From positions 1-64,000 of the forward strand of contig NZ_JAOARH010000050.1 in NCBI RefSeq assembly GCF_025210595.1: a DNA stretch of 64,000 bases. Reading direction: 5' to 3'. Source of the stretch: Winogradskyella sp. Lineage in GTDB: Bacteria; Bacteroidota; Bacteroidia; Flavobacteriales; Flavobacteriaceae. The first letter of the stretch is position 1. Each line of letters starts with the position of its first letter. Shown here in pieces: positions 45,401 through 53,545 of the stretch. The notes beneath the pieces are model-generated. The model made no database searches. It worked only from the letters and a program-made list of their open reading frames with translations, and had not been told where the DNA came from. Position numbers and translations under genes: made by a program.

Positions 45401-45574
45401 GTCATAAGAGAAATTAGCTGAGGTAGAGGTGGGGTTTTCATAGAGGTATGTTACATCGTAAGTTCCAGTAATTGTCCAGTTGTTATTTGGCCAATTAGCA
45501 TTTTGGTTTAGGATTTGGGCATTACCTAAACAAAATGCAAAAACGGCAACAAGTAATAATGTAATTTTTTTCAT
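42437..45574 (-). CDS. Secreted FG-GAP/ASPIC-UnbV protein with Fn3 domains and T9SS tail
   Basis: The 1045-residue secreted protein has a signal peptide (LLVAVFAFCLGNAQ), a jelly-roll-like N-terminal region and two fibronectin type III modules (about 195-285 and 415-505; DLIWTEIGVATTWNIEWGPVGF and NLTWTENGIATQWNIEWGPSGF). FG-GAP/VCBS integrin-like repeats with DxDxDG calcium loops (DIDNDGNLD, DFDNDGDMD, DIDNDGYLD) follow at about 520-870. An ASPIC/UnbV domain (about 880-950; GARVELVTDFGTQIRDVRSGEGF, RVYWPSG) and a Por-type T9SS tail complete it. ASPIC/UnbV proteins bind or display extracellular ligands; no catalytic site is seen. The diheme cytochrome gene lies 11 bases upstream in the same operon. 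Confidence 0.92.
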   Translation of the reverse strand: MKKITLLLVAVFAFCLGNAQILNQNANWPNNNWTITGTYDVTYLYENPTSTSANFSYDDDDAGSGTDSNLAAESPVIDLSTAFNAGETYISLQANYVFNVYQTETITIEYWDADNSQWVVWGSSYDTDTTGAPTSNYCNATFYSLSQPLLNISGFSSNQLSGFRYRISYQDNGSWGYGFCFQSPTITSLDPSTTCLDPINLDVVNISETTADLIWTEIGVATTWNIEWGPVGFTPGTGNFVSSASNPYTLVGLTPGTDYEFYIQSDCGGGNLSSFIGPIGFGIPSPSACASAISMNVEQDCSTATPTVFDFSTAIDIDNSDENPNCDAVGNYGYFVSFTAPAIGSVTFNFSGAADSIGLEVYDACDGTAVSSCNNNGFDAGDSSELINGLTPGATYYAVLWRDQQNGMADVCIEEGASCPDPINLDATGIIINAANLTWTENGIATQWNIEWGPSGFSLGSGNAVNGVTSTTYNLSNLTPGTSYDFYVQSICTGETSSYSGPYTFTTQVPSRINFNQVPISVSGQDLAVVDMNGDFLDDIVGVSATNVNIQQQNADGSFTSINITTPSADYLPSWSIAAADFDANGKTDLLYGAGSGVTFMQASNDGTSFTEQSTTEYVFSQRSNFVDIDNDGNLDAFVCHDVQPNVYFINDGTGNLTYYQSDVTPGAPYELGNYPSGGDYGSIWIDYNNDRNIDLFVAKCGGAEARRTNIMYTNNGDGTFTENAAAIGLNDPMQTWSSAWGDFDNDGDMDVFVGASSGTHKLMENSGFSDDGNPNNDYIFTDVTAGAGISAPTGWESSVYDIDNDGYLDIVSNGSIMYGKGDMTFEDADDQQINYKNGSFGDLNNDGFIDLYYSGMRYYNLGNSNNWVKINTVGMAHVTPNYSNRNGIGARVELVTDFGTQIRDVRSGEGFEFMSSLNTHFGIGSSTAITEIRVYWPSGVIDVVPNPSINSTHTIVEGTHPLSIEDETLVDISIYPNPVNDVLKIKTPATLTEKIATVFDVTGKKVYNQKLTNNEINVSSLQGGVYFLRIESNGKSIRKKFIKK

Positions 45575-45585
45575 GTTTTTTGGTT

Positions 45586-46947
45586 TTAATCGCAGTTAGT
45601 TAAAGAGTTTATCCATTCTTCAATAAGTTGAATTCCTTCTTCGTGGTTAATAGTTCTTCCTAATAAAGGCATTCTAAAAGATTCATCAGTGGTGCTTAAT
45701 CTATAGTAAAGAATCGATAAATCAGTATCATTTGGCTTTACAATATATGAATTTGGAATGAATTGAGTTTCAGGCTCTACGCATACGCCAATATTTTCAG
45801 AATTTTCGGTTAAAGGATAGGCAAATCGCATAGGTCTATAATTACAATGGCCTAAGTCAGAGTGGCAATGAGCACAATTAATGTCTAAATAAGATCGTAC
45901 TCTAGCTTCAAGGGGTTGAGTATTATCATTCCAATCCACAACCGTATTTATATTATTAGGTAAATCAGCATTTAAATAACCTAACTCGCTAAGTTTGCGT
46001 AATTGATTTGCAGCACCTTCTGTATAATTGTATTCTTTATTTAAATTTTGAGGTCTTAAACCAATAGGAGTTGGATCATCTAGTTGGTTATGACAAGTAA
46101 AACATTCTGCTCTAGACGGAATTCTATAATCTGTGGTTTTAATAGTTTCCCCTTCTATCCAAGTTAAATTAACAGTACTACCAGAATTAGTGAAAAAAGC
46201 TTCGGTTTGTTCTTCATTCCAAACATAATTAGCGAAATCCCATTCTGTCTCTTTTTTGTACATAATTCTAGTTTCAATAATTTTTGTAGAATTATCTGGT
46301 TGTACATTGTAGTAAAAGAAATTTTTAATAACGACACTACCTGTAGGGAAATCTATTGGTGAATAATCATCTACATAATTAGCATTAACACCATTTGGCA
46401 TCCAAATAAAACGTTTTTTCTTAGCGTAATCTGTAAACAATGGTGTTATTAATTCATAAGGAATAACACCAAAAGTAGGACTTAGATTATTTAAATCTTC
46501 TTCAAAAAAATTATAGGCTGATAATGTTTGGTGTGGAGTGTTACCTTCAAACATATTTACTACAGATAAAGAGTTTATTGAGATTGAAATATTTTCTGTT
46601 GAACAATTATTAGAATCATCACAGATAGTATATTGAAACGAATCTTCACCTACAGTATTTGGGTTAGCGTAGTAAACTATATAGTCATCGCTTATGTTTT
46701 CTGGAGTAGCATTATCTTGTATTTCTACAGAACCTAATGTTGGCGCGTTTAGTGTTAGGTTTCCGCTTATTGGAATGTTTAAGTCGTTATTAAATATATA
46801 GATTTCAACTTCGGAGTTTTGATCTAATTGTGCTTCGTCGGGATTAGTTTCAATAGATAAAGGAGTTGTATTATCATCTGAGCCACTACAAGAAAATAAT
46901 GACAAAAGAAATAGTAAAAACAAGTTAAAAATGAACTTTTTTTTCAT
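45586..46947 (-). CDS. Diheme c-type cytochrome lipoprotein (SO2930-like)
   Basis: The protein, about 453 residues, has a lipoprotein signal (LFLLFLLSLFSCSGSDD), an Ig/cadherin-like N-terminal domain (about 25-125; NPNTVGEDSFQYTICDDSNNCS) and a C-terminal cytochrome region with two CxxCH haem sites: CFTCH at about 281 and CAHCH at about 357. Nearby Met residues (RPMRFA, RMPLLGR) could be axial ligands. The arrangement fits the SO2930 family of diheme cytochromes. Electron transfer at the outer surface is plausible but the partner is unknown. I start at the ATG at 46947; an upstream ATG at 46965 gives a poor signal peptide. First gene of the operon with the FG-GAP protein. Confidence 0.85.
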   Translation of the reverse strand: MKKKFIFNLFLLFLLSLFSCSGSDDNTTPLSIETNPDEAQLDQNSEVEIYIFNNDLNIPISGNLTLNAPTLGSVEIQDNATPENISDDYIVYYANPNTVGEDSFQYTICDDSNNCSTENISISINSLSVVNMFEGNTPHQTLSAYNFFEEDLNNLSPTFGVIPYELITPLFTDYAKKKRFIWMPNGVNANYVDDYSPIDFPTGSVVIKNFFYYNVQPDNSTKIIETRIMYKKETEWDFANYVWNEEQTEAFFTNSGSTVNLTWIEGETIKTTDYRIPSRAECFTCHNQLDDPTPIGLRPQNLNKEYNYTEGAANQLRKLSELGYLNADLPNNINTVVDWNDNTQPLEARVRSYLDINCAHCHSDLGHCNYRPMRFAYPLTENSENIGVCVEPETQFIPNSYIVKPNDTDLSILYYRLSTTDESFRMPLLGRTINHEEGIQLIEEWINSLTNCD

Positions 46948-46985
46948 GTAATTATAAATCCACATTTATAGAACAATTTAATATG

Positions 46986-47015
46986 AAAAACCCCTACCTT
47001 TTGTTAAGGTAGGGG
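46986..47015 (-). terminator. Terminator of the prolyl oligopeptidase gene
   Basis: CCCCTACCTT (46991-47000) pairs with AAGGTAGGGG (47006-47015) around a 5-base loop. On the minus strand five T follow. It lies about 90 bases after the stop at 47104. Confidence 0.88.
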
Positions 47016-47103
47016 TGAATATAATATTTTTTTATTAAATCGTTTATTATCAATAAAGAAGGATGAAGTCACTTCTTTAGAGAAAGAATTTATAAAATAG
47101 AGT

Positions 47104-49269
47104 TTATCCTTTTACTTTCTCTTTGGTCTTGCTTGGCAATACATCAAATCCCATATTATATAGTGTAAAGCCATAGATGTCTGCATATTGTTCTATGGTC
47201 TTACTTACAGGTGTACCAGCACCATGTCCAGCATCTGTTTCTATTCTTATTAAGGTTGGATTATCTCCTGTTTGTTTGCTTTGTAATTCGGCAGCAAACT
47301 TAAAACTATGTGCTGGCACAACTCTATCATCATGATCTCCAGTTGTTACCATAGTTGCAGGATATTCAACACCTGCTTTTACATTATGTACAGGAGAATA
47401 TCCTTTTAGGTACTCAAACATTTCTTTATTATCTTCTGCCGTACCATAATCATAAGCCCAACCTGCTCCAGCAGTAAATGTATGATAACGTAACATATCT
47501 AAAACACCAACAGCTGGTAAAGCAACTTTTATTAAATCTGGTCTTTGTGTCATGGTAGCACCAACTAATAAACCACCATTAGACCCTCCTCTAATAGCCA
47601 AATAATCTGATGATGTATACTTATTATTAATTAAGTATTCGCCAGCGGCAATAAAGTCATCAAAAACATTTTGCTTTTTCATTTTAGTGCCAGCATCGTG
47701 CCAAGCTTTTCCGTATTCTCCACCACCTCTAAGGTTGGCAACAGCATAAATTCCGCCTTGCTCCATCCATACAGCATTAGCAATACTAAAGCTAGGAGTA
47801 AGAGGAATGTTAAACCCTCCATAGCCATAGAGTATGGTTGGATTTTTACCATTTAGTTTTAATCCTTTTTTGTGCGTTATAATCATTGGTACTTTTGTAC
47901 CGTCTTTTGAAGTATAAAATATTTGCTTGCTTTCGTAATCATCTGTATTGAAATCGATATTAGGCTTTCTGTATAGCTCGGATGTGCCTTTTTCTATATC
48001 GTATTTGTAGATGCTTCCTGGAGTAATATAATTTGTAAAAGAATAGTAAAGTTCTTTTTCTTCTTTTTTAGCACCAAAACCATTAGCACTACCAACACCT
48101 GGTAGTTTTACTTCTCTAACTAATTTACCATCATAATCATACTGTAAAACTTTTGAAACAGCATCTACCATATATTCTGCAAAGAAATAACCTCCACCAG
48201 TTGATGGACTTAGAACATTCTCTGTTTCTGGTATAAAATCTTCCCAATTTTCAGGTGCAGGATTAGAAGCGTCAACAGTAACAACTCTTCGGTTTGGAGC
48301 ACCTAGATTTGTCATTATATATAACTTAGAACCTACATTTTCTATAATGTTAGAGTCTGAATCTGTGTGGTCTAAAATTTCAACTAAAGGAGAGTTAGGT
48401 ACAGATAAATCTTTAATGTATAATTTGTTTCCAGATGTAGATACTCTAGGTGTTATAATTAAATAACGATCATCTTCTGTAACACCTCCATAGATGTAGC
48501 GATGCTTTTCGTCTGCTGTACCTCCGTAAATCAATTCATCATCAGATTGTTTAGTGCCTAATTTATGATAGTACACTTTATGCTGATCTGTTTTTGCAGA
48601 TAACTCGCTTCCTTTTGGTTTGTCGTAACTTGAATAGTAAAATCCTTCGTTTTTGTACCAAGACATTCCACTAAACTTAATGTCTACCAAAGTGTCTTCA
48701 ATGATTTCTTTGGTTTCAACATTCATAATTAGGATTTTTCTCCAATCACTTCCTCCTTCAGAAATAGAATATGCTAATGTTTTCCCATCTTTAGAGAAAC
48801 TTGTACCACCTAATGAAATTGTACCATCTTCTTTAAATGTATTAGGATCTAAAAACACTTCTGCAGTTTTTGGATCTGCATCATTTTTATATCTATAGAT
48901 AACATACTGATTTTGAAGGCCATCATTTTTATAAAAATAGGTGTAATCGCCTTCTTTAAAAGGAGATCCTATTTTCTCGTAATTCCAAAGTTTGGTAAGT
49001 CTGTCTTTTAATTCTTCTCTATATGGTATGTTATCTAGGTAACCAAAGGTAGTTTCGTTTTGAGATTTTACCCAAGCTTCAGTTTCGCTACTTCGGTCAT
49101 CTTCTAACCAACGATAAGGATCTTTAACGTTTTCACCGAAATAAGTATCTACGGTATCTACTTTTTTTGTTTCGGGATATTTTACAGTAATTGATTTCAC
49201 GCTTTCACTTTCGTTTTTACAAGAAGCAAAAATACTCAGAAGTAAAGCAATGAGAAGTATTTTTTTCAT
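47104..49269 (-). CDS. Prolyl oligopeptidase family (S9A) lipoprotein
   Basis: The 721-residue protein has a lipoprotein signal ([10 protein letters not shown]), a seven-blade propeller (about 75-440) and an alpha/beta-hydrolase catalytic domain. The triad is Ser in [10 protein letters not shown] (about 563), Asp in [17 protein letters not shown] and His in DAGHGAG (about 683). It cleaves short Pro-containing peptides at the envelope. The leader contains a palindromic candidate operator at the transcription start. Confidence 0.95.
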   Translation of the reverse strand: MKKILLIALLLSIFASCKNESESVKSITVKYPETKKVDTVDTYFGENVKDPYRWLEDDRSSETEAWVKSQNETTFGYLDNIPYREELKDRLTKLWNYEKIGSPFKEGDYTYFYKNDGLQNQYVIYRYKNDADPKTAEVFLDPNTFKEDGTISLGGTSFSKDGKTLAYSISEGGSDWRKILIMNVETKEIIEDTLVDIKFSGMSWYKNEGFYYSSYDKPKGSELSAKTDQHKVYYHKLGTKQSDDELIYGGTADEKHRYIYGGVTEDDRYLIITPRVSTSGNKLYIKDLSVPNSPLVEILDHTDSDSNIIENVGSKLYIMTNLGAPNRRVVTVDASNPAPENWEDFIPETENVLSPSTGGGYFFAEYMVDAVSKVLQYDYDGKLVREVKLPGVGSANGFGAKKEEKELYYSFTNYITPGSIYKYDIEKGTSELYRKPNIDFNTDDYESKQIFYTSKDGTKVPMIITHKKGLKLNGKNPTILYGYGGFNIPLTPSFSIANAVWMEQGGIYAVANLRGGGEYGKAWHDAGTKMKKQNVFDDFIAAGEYLINNKYTSSDYLAIRGGSNGGLLVGATMTQRPDLIKVALPAVGVLDMLRYHTFTAGAGWAYDYGTAEDNKEMFEYLKGYSPVHNVKAGVEYPATMVTTGDHDDRVVPAHSFKFAAELQSKQTGDNPTLIRIETDAGHGAGTPVSKTIEQYADIYGFTLYNMGFDVLPSKTKEKVKG

Positions 49270-49282
49270 AATAGGTTTTAGT

Positions 49283-49299
49283 GTTAAACATTGTTTAAC
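49283..49299. promoter_or_regulatory. Candidate operator palindrome
   Basis: GTTAAACA-T-TGTTTAAC is a perfect 8+8 palindrome. It overlaps the expected transcription start of the prolyl oligopeptidase gene, directly downstream of its -7 box. Confidence 0.45.
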
Positions 49300-49300
49300 T

Positions 49301-49308
49301 CAAAAATA
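49301..49308 (-). promoter_or_regulatory. Prolyl oligopeptidase -7 box TATTTTTG
   Basis: On the minus strand TATTTTTG fits TAnnTTTG, 31 bases before the ATG at 49269. A TTTT stretch lies about 17 bases upstream as a weak -33 box. Confidence 0.5.
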
Positions 49309-49362
49309 CGTGAATTTTTTCACTTAAAAGTGCAGTTTTACCTTGATGAAAAATACGATGCT

Positions 49363-50352
49363 TTAAACCAAATTGTTTTGTACAAGGTATTCAGCAATTT
49401 GAATGGTGTTTGTTGCAGCTCCTTTTCTAAGGTTATCACTAACAATCCACATATTTAGTGTGTTTGGTTGCGATTCATCTCTTCGTATTCTTCCAACAAA
49501 AACATCGTCTTTACCATTGGCATACATGGGCATAGGATATACATTAACGTCTAAATTATCTTGAACCGTAACACCATCTGTTTTGCTTAAAAGTTTACGA
49601 ACTTCAGATAAATCAAAATCATTTTCAAATTCTACATTTACAGCTTCACTATGTCCTCCTGCAGTTGGTATTCTTACTGCTGTTGCTGTAACTGCGATAG
49701 TTCTGTCATCGAGGATTTTTTGTGTTTCTCTAACGAGTTTCATTTCCTCTTTAGTGTACCCATTTTCTTCAAAAATATCGCAATGTGGAATCGCGTTTTT
49801 ATGAATAGGATAGTGATAAGCCATGTCTCCTTTTTTACCAGCAATCTCATTCTCTAATTGCTCAACAGCTTTTACTCCTGTACCAGAAACGGATTGATAC
49901 GTAGAGACAACAATGCGCTTTATTTTATATTTTTTATGAAGTGGAGCTAAAGCCATTACCATTTGTATGGTTGAGCAGTTTGGATTAGCTATAATTTTGT
50001 CTTCTTTAGAAAGTTGCGAAGCATTAATTTCTGGGACAACAAGTTTTTTAGATAAATCCATTCGCCAAGCAGAAGAATTATCAATAACTGTAGTGCCAAC
50101 TTCAGCAAATTTAGGTGCCCATTCTAATGAGGTGCTACCACCTGCTGAAAAAAGTGCAATATCTGGTCGTTTTTCAATAGCGGTAGTGATACTAATAACT
50201 TCAATGTCATTTCCTTTGAAGTTCATTTTTTTACCAACAGATCTTTCTGAAGCTACTAATAATAATTCGTCAGCTGGGAAATTACGATCTTCTAATAATT
50301 TGAGCATTACATTTCCTACTAAACCTGTTGCACCAACTATTGCTACTTTCAT
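49363..50352 (-). CDS. asd: Aspartate-semialdehyde dehydrogenase
   Basis: The protein, about 329 residues, has an N-terminal NADP fold MKVAIVGATGLVGNVML, the catalytic Cys in IANPNCSTIQM and the second active-site region RIPTAGGHSEAVNVEFE. It reduces aspartyl phosphate to the semialdehyde, the branch point to lysine/diaminopimelate, threonine and methionine. I use the ATG at 50352; the frame extends to 50376 but the extra residues precede the Rossmann start. Confidence 0.97.
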   Translation of the reverse strand: MKVAIVGATGLVGNVMLKLLEDRNFPADELLLVASERSVGKKMNFKGNDIEVISITTAIEKRPDIALFSAGGSTSLEWAPKFAEVGTTVIDNSSAWRMDLSKKLVVPEINASQLSKEDKIIANPNCSTIQMVMALAPLHKKYKIKRIVVSTYQSVSGTGVKAVEQLENEIAGKKGDMAYHYPIHKNAIPHCDIFEENGYTKEEMKLVRETQKILDDRTIAVTATAVRIPTAGGHSEAVNVEFENDFDLSEVRKLLSKTDGVTVQDNLDVNVYPMPMYANGKDDVFVGRIRRDESQPNTLNMWIVSDNLRKGAATNTIQIAEYLVQNNLV

Positions 50353-50373
50353 TTTTAACTTAATTAGATATAA

Positions 50374-50381
50374 CAAAAGTA
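50374..50381 (-). promoter_or_regulatory. asd -7 box TACTTTTG
   Basis: On the minus strand TACTTTTG fits the -7 consensus, 21 bases before the ATG at 50352. It overlaps the upstream alternative ATG at 50376, which is therefore unlikely to be used. Confidence 0.55.
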
Positions 50382-50422
50382 GTCAATTCTAAGAGCTAAA
50401 TATTAAATTATATCATAAAAAG

Positions 50423-50446
50423 AACCGCTTCAATATTGAAGCGGTT
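50423..50446. terminator. mscL terminator
   Basis: AACCGCTTCAAT (50423-50434) and ATTGAAGCGGTT (50435-50446) form a perfect palindrome. On the minus strand TCTTTTTA follows. It lies about 40 bases after the mscL stop. Confidence 0.85.
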
Positions 50447-50488
50447 TAGTTAATAAATATGTAGTATAGCGGTAGCTATATGTTTAAT

Positions 50489-50890
50489 TTATTTTTTTAA
50501 AGAATCTCTGATTTCGGTTAATAAATCAATCTCAGATGGACCAGCTGGTGCTTCAGGTGCAGGCTCTTCTTTTTTCTTCATTTTATTAACGCCTTTTACT
50601 ACCATAAACATTACAAATGCAACAATAATAAAGTCAATAACATTAGTTAAAAATGTTCCATATTCTAACCAAACTTCTCCTACCATTTCATTAGCATCAT
50701 TTAAAGTGCCATCTTTTAACTTAAGTCTAAGAGCTTTAAAATCAGAGTCAAATATCATACCGATTAGCGGTGAAACAATTCCTCCTGTAAATGCAGTTAC
50801 TACTTCTTTAAAAGCAGCACCCATTACAAAACCAACTGCAATGTCAACAAGATTGCCTTTCATTGCAAATTCCTTAAATTCTTTTAACAT
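50489..50890 (-). CDS. mscL: Large-conductance mechanosensitive channel
   Basis: The 133-residue protein is MscL: KEFAMKGNLVDIAVGFVMGAAFKEVVTAFTGGIVSPLIGMI (helix 1 with the pore-lining Gly/Ala pattern), a periplasmic loop, helix 2 (FLTNVIDFIIVAFVMFMVVKGVNKMKKKEE) and a charged C-terminal bundle. It opens under membrane tension to release solutes in osmotic downshock. Its own terminator follows; transcription continues in the same direction as asd. Confidence 0.97.
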   Translation of the reverse strand: MLKEFKEFAMKGNLVDIAVGFVMGAAFKEVVTAFTGGIVSPLIGMIFDSDFKALRLKLKDGTLNDANEMVGEVWLEYGTFLTNVIDFIIVAFVMFMVVKGVNKMKKKEEPAPEAPAGPSEIDLLTEIRDSLKK

Positions 50891-50972
50891 AGTTTAGTGT
50901 TTTAATAGTTTAGTATGTGTTAGATAAGATACTAAAATAGTTAAAAAGTCACAATTATGTTGAATAGTACAA

Positions 50973-52079
50973 TTATTTTATAAAAACACGTTTTACACGT
51001 TGAGAAATTGAAGTAATAATCTCGTAAGAAATTGTGCCTGAGTCTTCTGCAAGCATTGAGGCTTTGTTGTAAGCATTAAAAATAATAACCTCATCTCCTT
51101 CATTACAGTCAATATTAGTGATATTCACCATAATCATGTCCATACAGACGTTACCTACAATAGGTGCTTTTTTACCATTAATGAAAACATAACCTTTTCC
51201 GTTACCATATAATCTACTAATACCATCGGCATGACCAATGGGAATAGTTGCTGTTTTTTCAAATCCATTGGCTTTGTAAGCTCTATTATAGCCAACAGTT
51301 TCTCCTTTTTCAATTTTATGAATTTGGGATATTACAGATTTTAAACTTGCAATTGGTTTTAGGCTTTTATCTTCTTTTGCAGAGTTTCCAAAACCATAAA
51401 GTCCAATGCCACTACGAATCATATTAAAATGAGCTTGAGGATAATTAAGTACACCAGAAGTATTACATAAGTGCAATAAAGGTTTGTGTCTTAAATTTGA
51501 TTCAAATTCCTCTGAAATAGTTTTAAATATAGCTATTTGCTTTTCTGTAAATACTCTTTCATTAGGATCTTCACTAGCTGCTAGATGAGAAAAAATAGAT
51601 TTTACCTTTACTGAAGATGTGTCTTTAAGTTTTGAAACAATATCATTTACATCACTTTCCCAAAAACCTAAACGATTTAAGCCTGTATTAAATTTAATAT
51701 GAACAGGGTAGTGTTTTTGGGATAGAGTTTCAGTAACTTTAACAAATTCATTCAAAATTCTATCATTGTAGATACTAGGCTCTAAACAACGTTCAATAAT
51801 CGTTTTAAAATTTATGGGTTGTGGATGTAAAACCAGAATTGGAGTTGTTACACCAGCATCTCTTAAGGCAACACCTTCATTGGTATAAGCAACTGCAAAA
51901 TAATCGACTTTTAATTCTTCTAAATGTTTTGCAATTTCTACAGAATCACTTCCGTAGGCAAAAGCTTTAACAACAGCCAAAAATTTAGTGTTTGGTTGTA
52001 ATTTAGATTTTAAATAATTGAAGTTGTGGGTTAAGGCACTTAAATCAATCTCAAGAACAGTTTCATTCGCTTTTGGCAT
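50973..52079 (-). CDS. alr: Alanine racemase
   Basis: The protein, about 368 residues, is a fold-III PLP racemase making D-alanine for peptidoglycan. The PLP Lys is in [11 protein letters not shown] (K38), the catalytic Tyr in ETVGYNRAY and CMDMIMV marks the substrate region. The usual GYADG is GHADG here, a Tyr-to-His change at an inner-gate position, not at the catalytic base. I start it at the ATG at 52079 ([13 protein letters not shown]); an in-frame ATG at 52100 adds a basic heptapeptide. It overlaps tdk by 17 bases, indicating translational coupling. Confidence 0.95.
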   Translation of the reverse strand: MPKANETVLEIDLSALTHNFNYLKSKLQPNTKFLAVVKAFAYGSDSVEIAKHLEELKVDYFAVAYTNEGVALRDAGVTTPILVLHPQPINFKTIIERCLEPSIYNDRILNEFVKVTETLSQKHYPVHIKFNTGLNRLGFWESDVNDIVSKLKDTSSVKVKSIFSHLAASEDPNERVFTEKQIAIFKTISEEFESNLRHKPLLHLCNTSGVLNYPQAHFNMIRSGIGLYGFGNSAKEDKSLKPIASLKSVISQIHKIEKGETVGYNRAYKANGFEKTATIPIGHADGISRLYGNGKGYVFINGKKAPIVGNVCMDMIMVNITNIDCNEGDEVIIFNAYNKASMLAEDSGTISYEIITSISQRVKRVFIK

Positions 52080-52719
52080 CCGACTTTTTTTCTTTAGCAT
52101 TTAATTCTTCAGCATCATTTACCTTCATTTGCCTAACTTTGTCTCGCAGCATACACTTGTAATAAGCAGCTCTACTTAAAGGCTCGTATTCATCAACCTC
52201 TCCAAGTAAAACCAAATCATCGCTTTTAGCCTTTCTATAACTGTATTGTGCTAAATTGCCAGTTTTTGTGCATATGGCATGTACTTTAGTAACATACTCA
52301 GCAGTGGCCATAAGATAAGGCATTGGGCCAAAAGGATTGCCTTTAAAATCCATATCTAAACCAGCTACAATAACTCTAATGCCTTTATTGGCTAAGTCAT
52401 TGCAAACTCGTACAATCTCATCATCAAAAAATTGAGCTTCATCAATACCAACAACATCGCAATCATCTGCTAAAATTGGGATATTAGCAGCAGCAGGCAC
52501 TGGTGTAGAGCGAATTTCATTAGAGTCGTGCGAGACTACCATTTCATCATCGTAGCGTACATCAACAGCAGGTTTGAAAATTTCAACTTTTTGTCTGGCA
52601 AATTGGGCGCGTTTTAATCTGCGAATGAGTTCTTCGGTTTTCCCAGAGAACATCGACCCACAAATCACTTCAATCCATCCAAATTGTTCTTTATGATTTA
52701 CCGTATTTTCAAGAAACAT
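52063..52719 (-). CDS. tdk: Thymidine kinase
   Basis: The 218-residue type II thymidine kinase has the P-loop [22 protein letters not shown] and the lasso region. The usual structural zinc site is incomplete: CxxC in the lasso region reads CTKT and the second pair reads AAYYKC, so at most two of four Cys remain. It phosphorylates salvaged thymidine. It overlaps alr and is divergent from the unknown gene at 52799. Confidence 0.96.
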   Translation of the reverse strand: MFLENTVNHKEQFGWIEVICGSMFSGKTEELIRRLKRAQFARQKVEIFKPAVDVRYDDEMVVSHDSNEIRSTPVPAAANIPILADDCDVVGIDEAQFFDDEIVRVCNDLANKGIRVIVAGLDMDFKGNPFGPMPYLMATAEYVTKVHAICTKTGNLAQYSYRKAKSDDLVLLGEVDEYEPLSRAAYYKCMLRDKVRQMKVNDAEELNAKEKKSDAKSE

Positions 52720-52798
52720 TTCGTAATTTTAGCACTAAAACGTAGTAATAATTCGTTTGATAAAGGTCAATCAAATTTATTAAAAATCAAAAGTAAAA

Positions 52799-53545
52799 AT
52801 GAAAAAGAAATTAGAATCAGAATTAATTAGCATAGCGCATAGGATTCTAAAACTAAAAGGCAGAGAAGATGTTGATAGAATGCACGCAGAAGTTGCTCAA
52901 TTATACGAGAAATTAACGGTTTTAAAGTTTGCACATGAAAATTTTGAAGATGATATGCCTACCATTGGTAACGATTCTTCATTCTTTGGTATGTTAGATG
53001 CTGCATTTAATAATACTGTAAGTGATAATATTGAAATTGGGAATAAAACTTATATTAATGTAGATGAGATTGAAGACGAAGGTATCATGGAACCAGTAAT
53101 GGAAACCATTAAAGATATGGTTGCCCAAATGCCAGAAGAAAGTCAACAAGTAGATGTTTTGGTTGAAGAGGTTGTTACTAATGAAAAGCCAACAACTATT
53201 GAGTTTGAAAATATAAGCTCTGATTTTGCTGATATTCCAGAATTTGAACCTATCGAAGATGCTAAAAAGCGTGAAGCAGAGAAAGTAAAATCGTTAAATG
53301 ATAAATTCCTAAAAGGAAAAGGACTTCAAATAGGTTTAAATGATAAATTAGCCTTTATAAAACATTTATTTGAGGGCAAGAATGAAGATTACGATAGAGT
53401 TATATCTCAAATTAACACTACAGATTCTTTAGTAGAAGCCAGAAATTTGATCTACAATATGGTAAAGCCAGACTACAATAATTGGGAAGGTAAAGAAGAC
53501 TACGAAGATCGTTTTATAGAAATTATTGAAGGAAAATTTAATTAA
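52799..53545 (+). CDS. Conserved hypothetical protein
   Basis: The 248-residue acidic cytoplasmic protein is not recognised by domain. An N-terminal helical region (about 1-45; LISIAHRILKLKGREDVDRMHAEVAQLYEKLTVLKFAHENF) is followed by an acidic linker (about 75-165). A compact C-terminal module (about 175-248; GLQIGLNDKLAFIKHLFEGKNEDYDRVISQIN...PDYNNWEGKEDYEDRFIEIIEGKF) is, from memory, conserved across Bacteroidota. It is divergent from tdk and converges on the surface-protein gene with a four-base overlap. Confidence 0.8.
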   Translation: MKKKLESELISIAHRILKLKGREDVDRMHAEVAQLYEKLTVLKFAHENFEDDMPTIGNDSSFFGMLDAAFNNTVSDNIEIGNKTYINVDEIEDEGIMEPVMETIKDMVAQMPEESQQVDVLVEEVVTNEKPTTIEFENISSDFADIPEFEPIEDAKKREAEKVKSLNDKFLKGKGLQIGLNDKLAFIKHLFEGKNEDYDRVISQINTTDSLVEARNLIYNMVKPDYNNWEGKEDYEDRFIEIIEGKFN

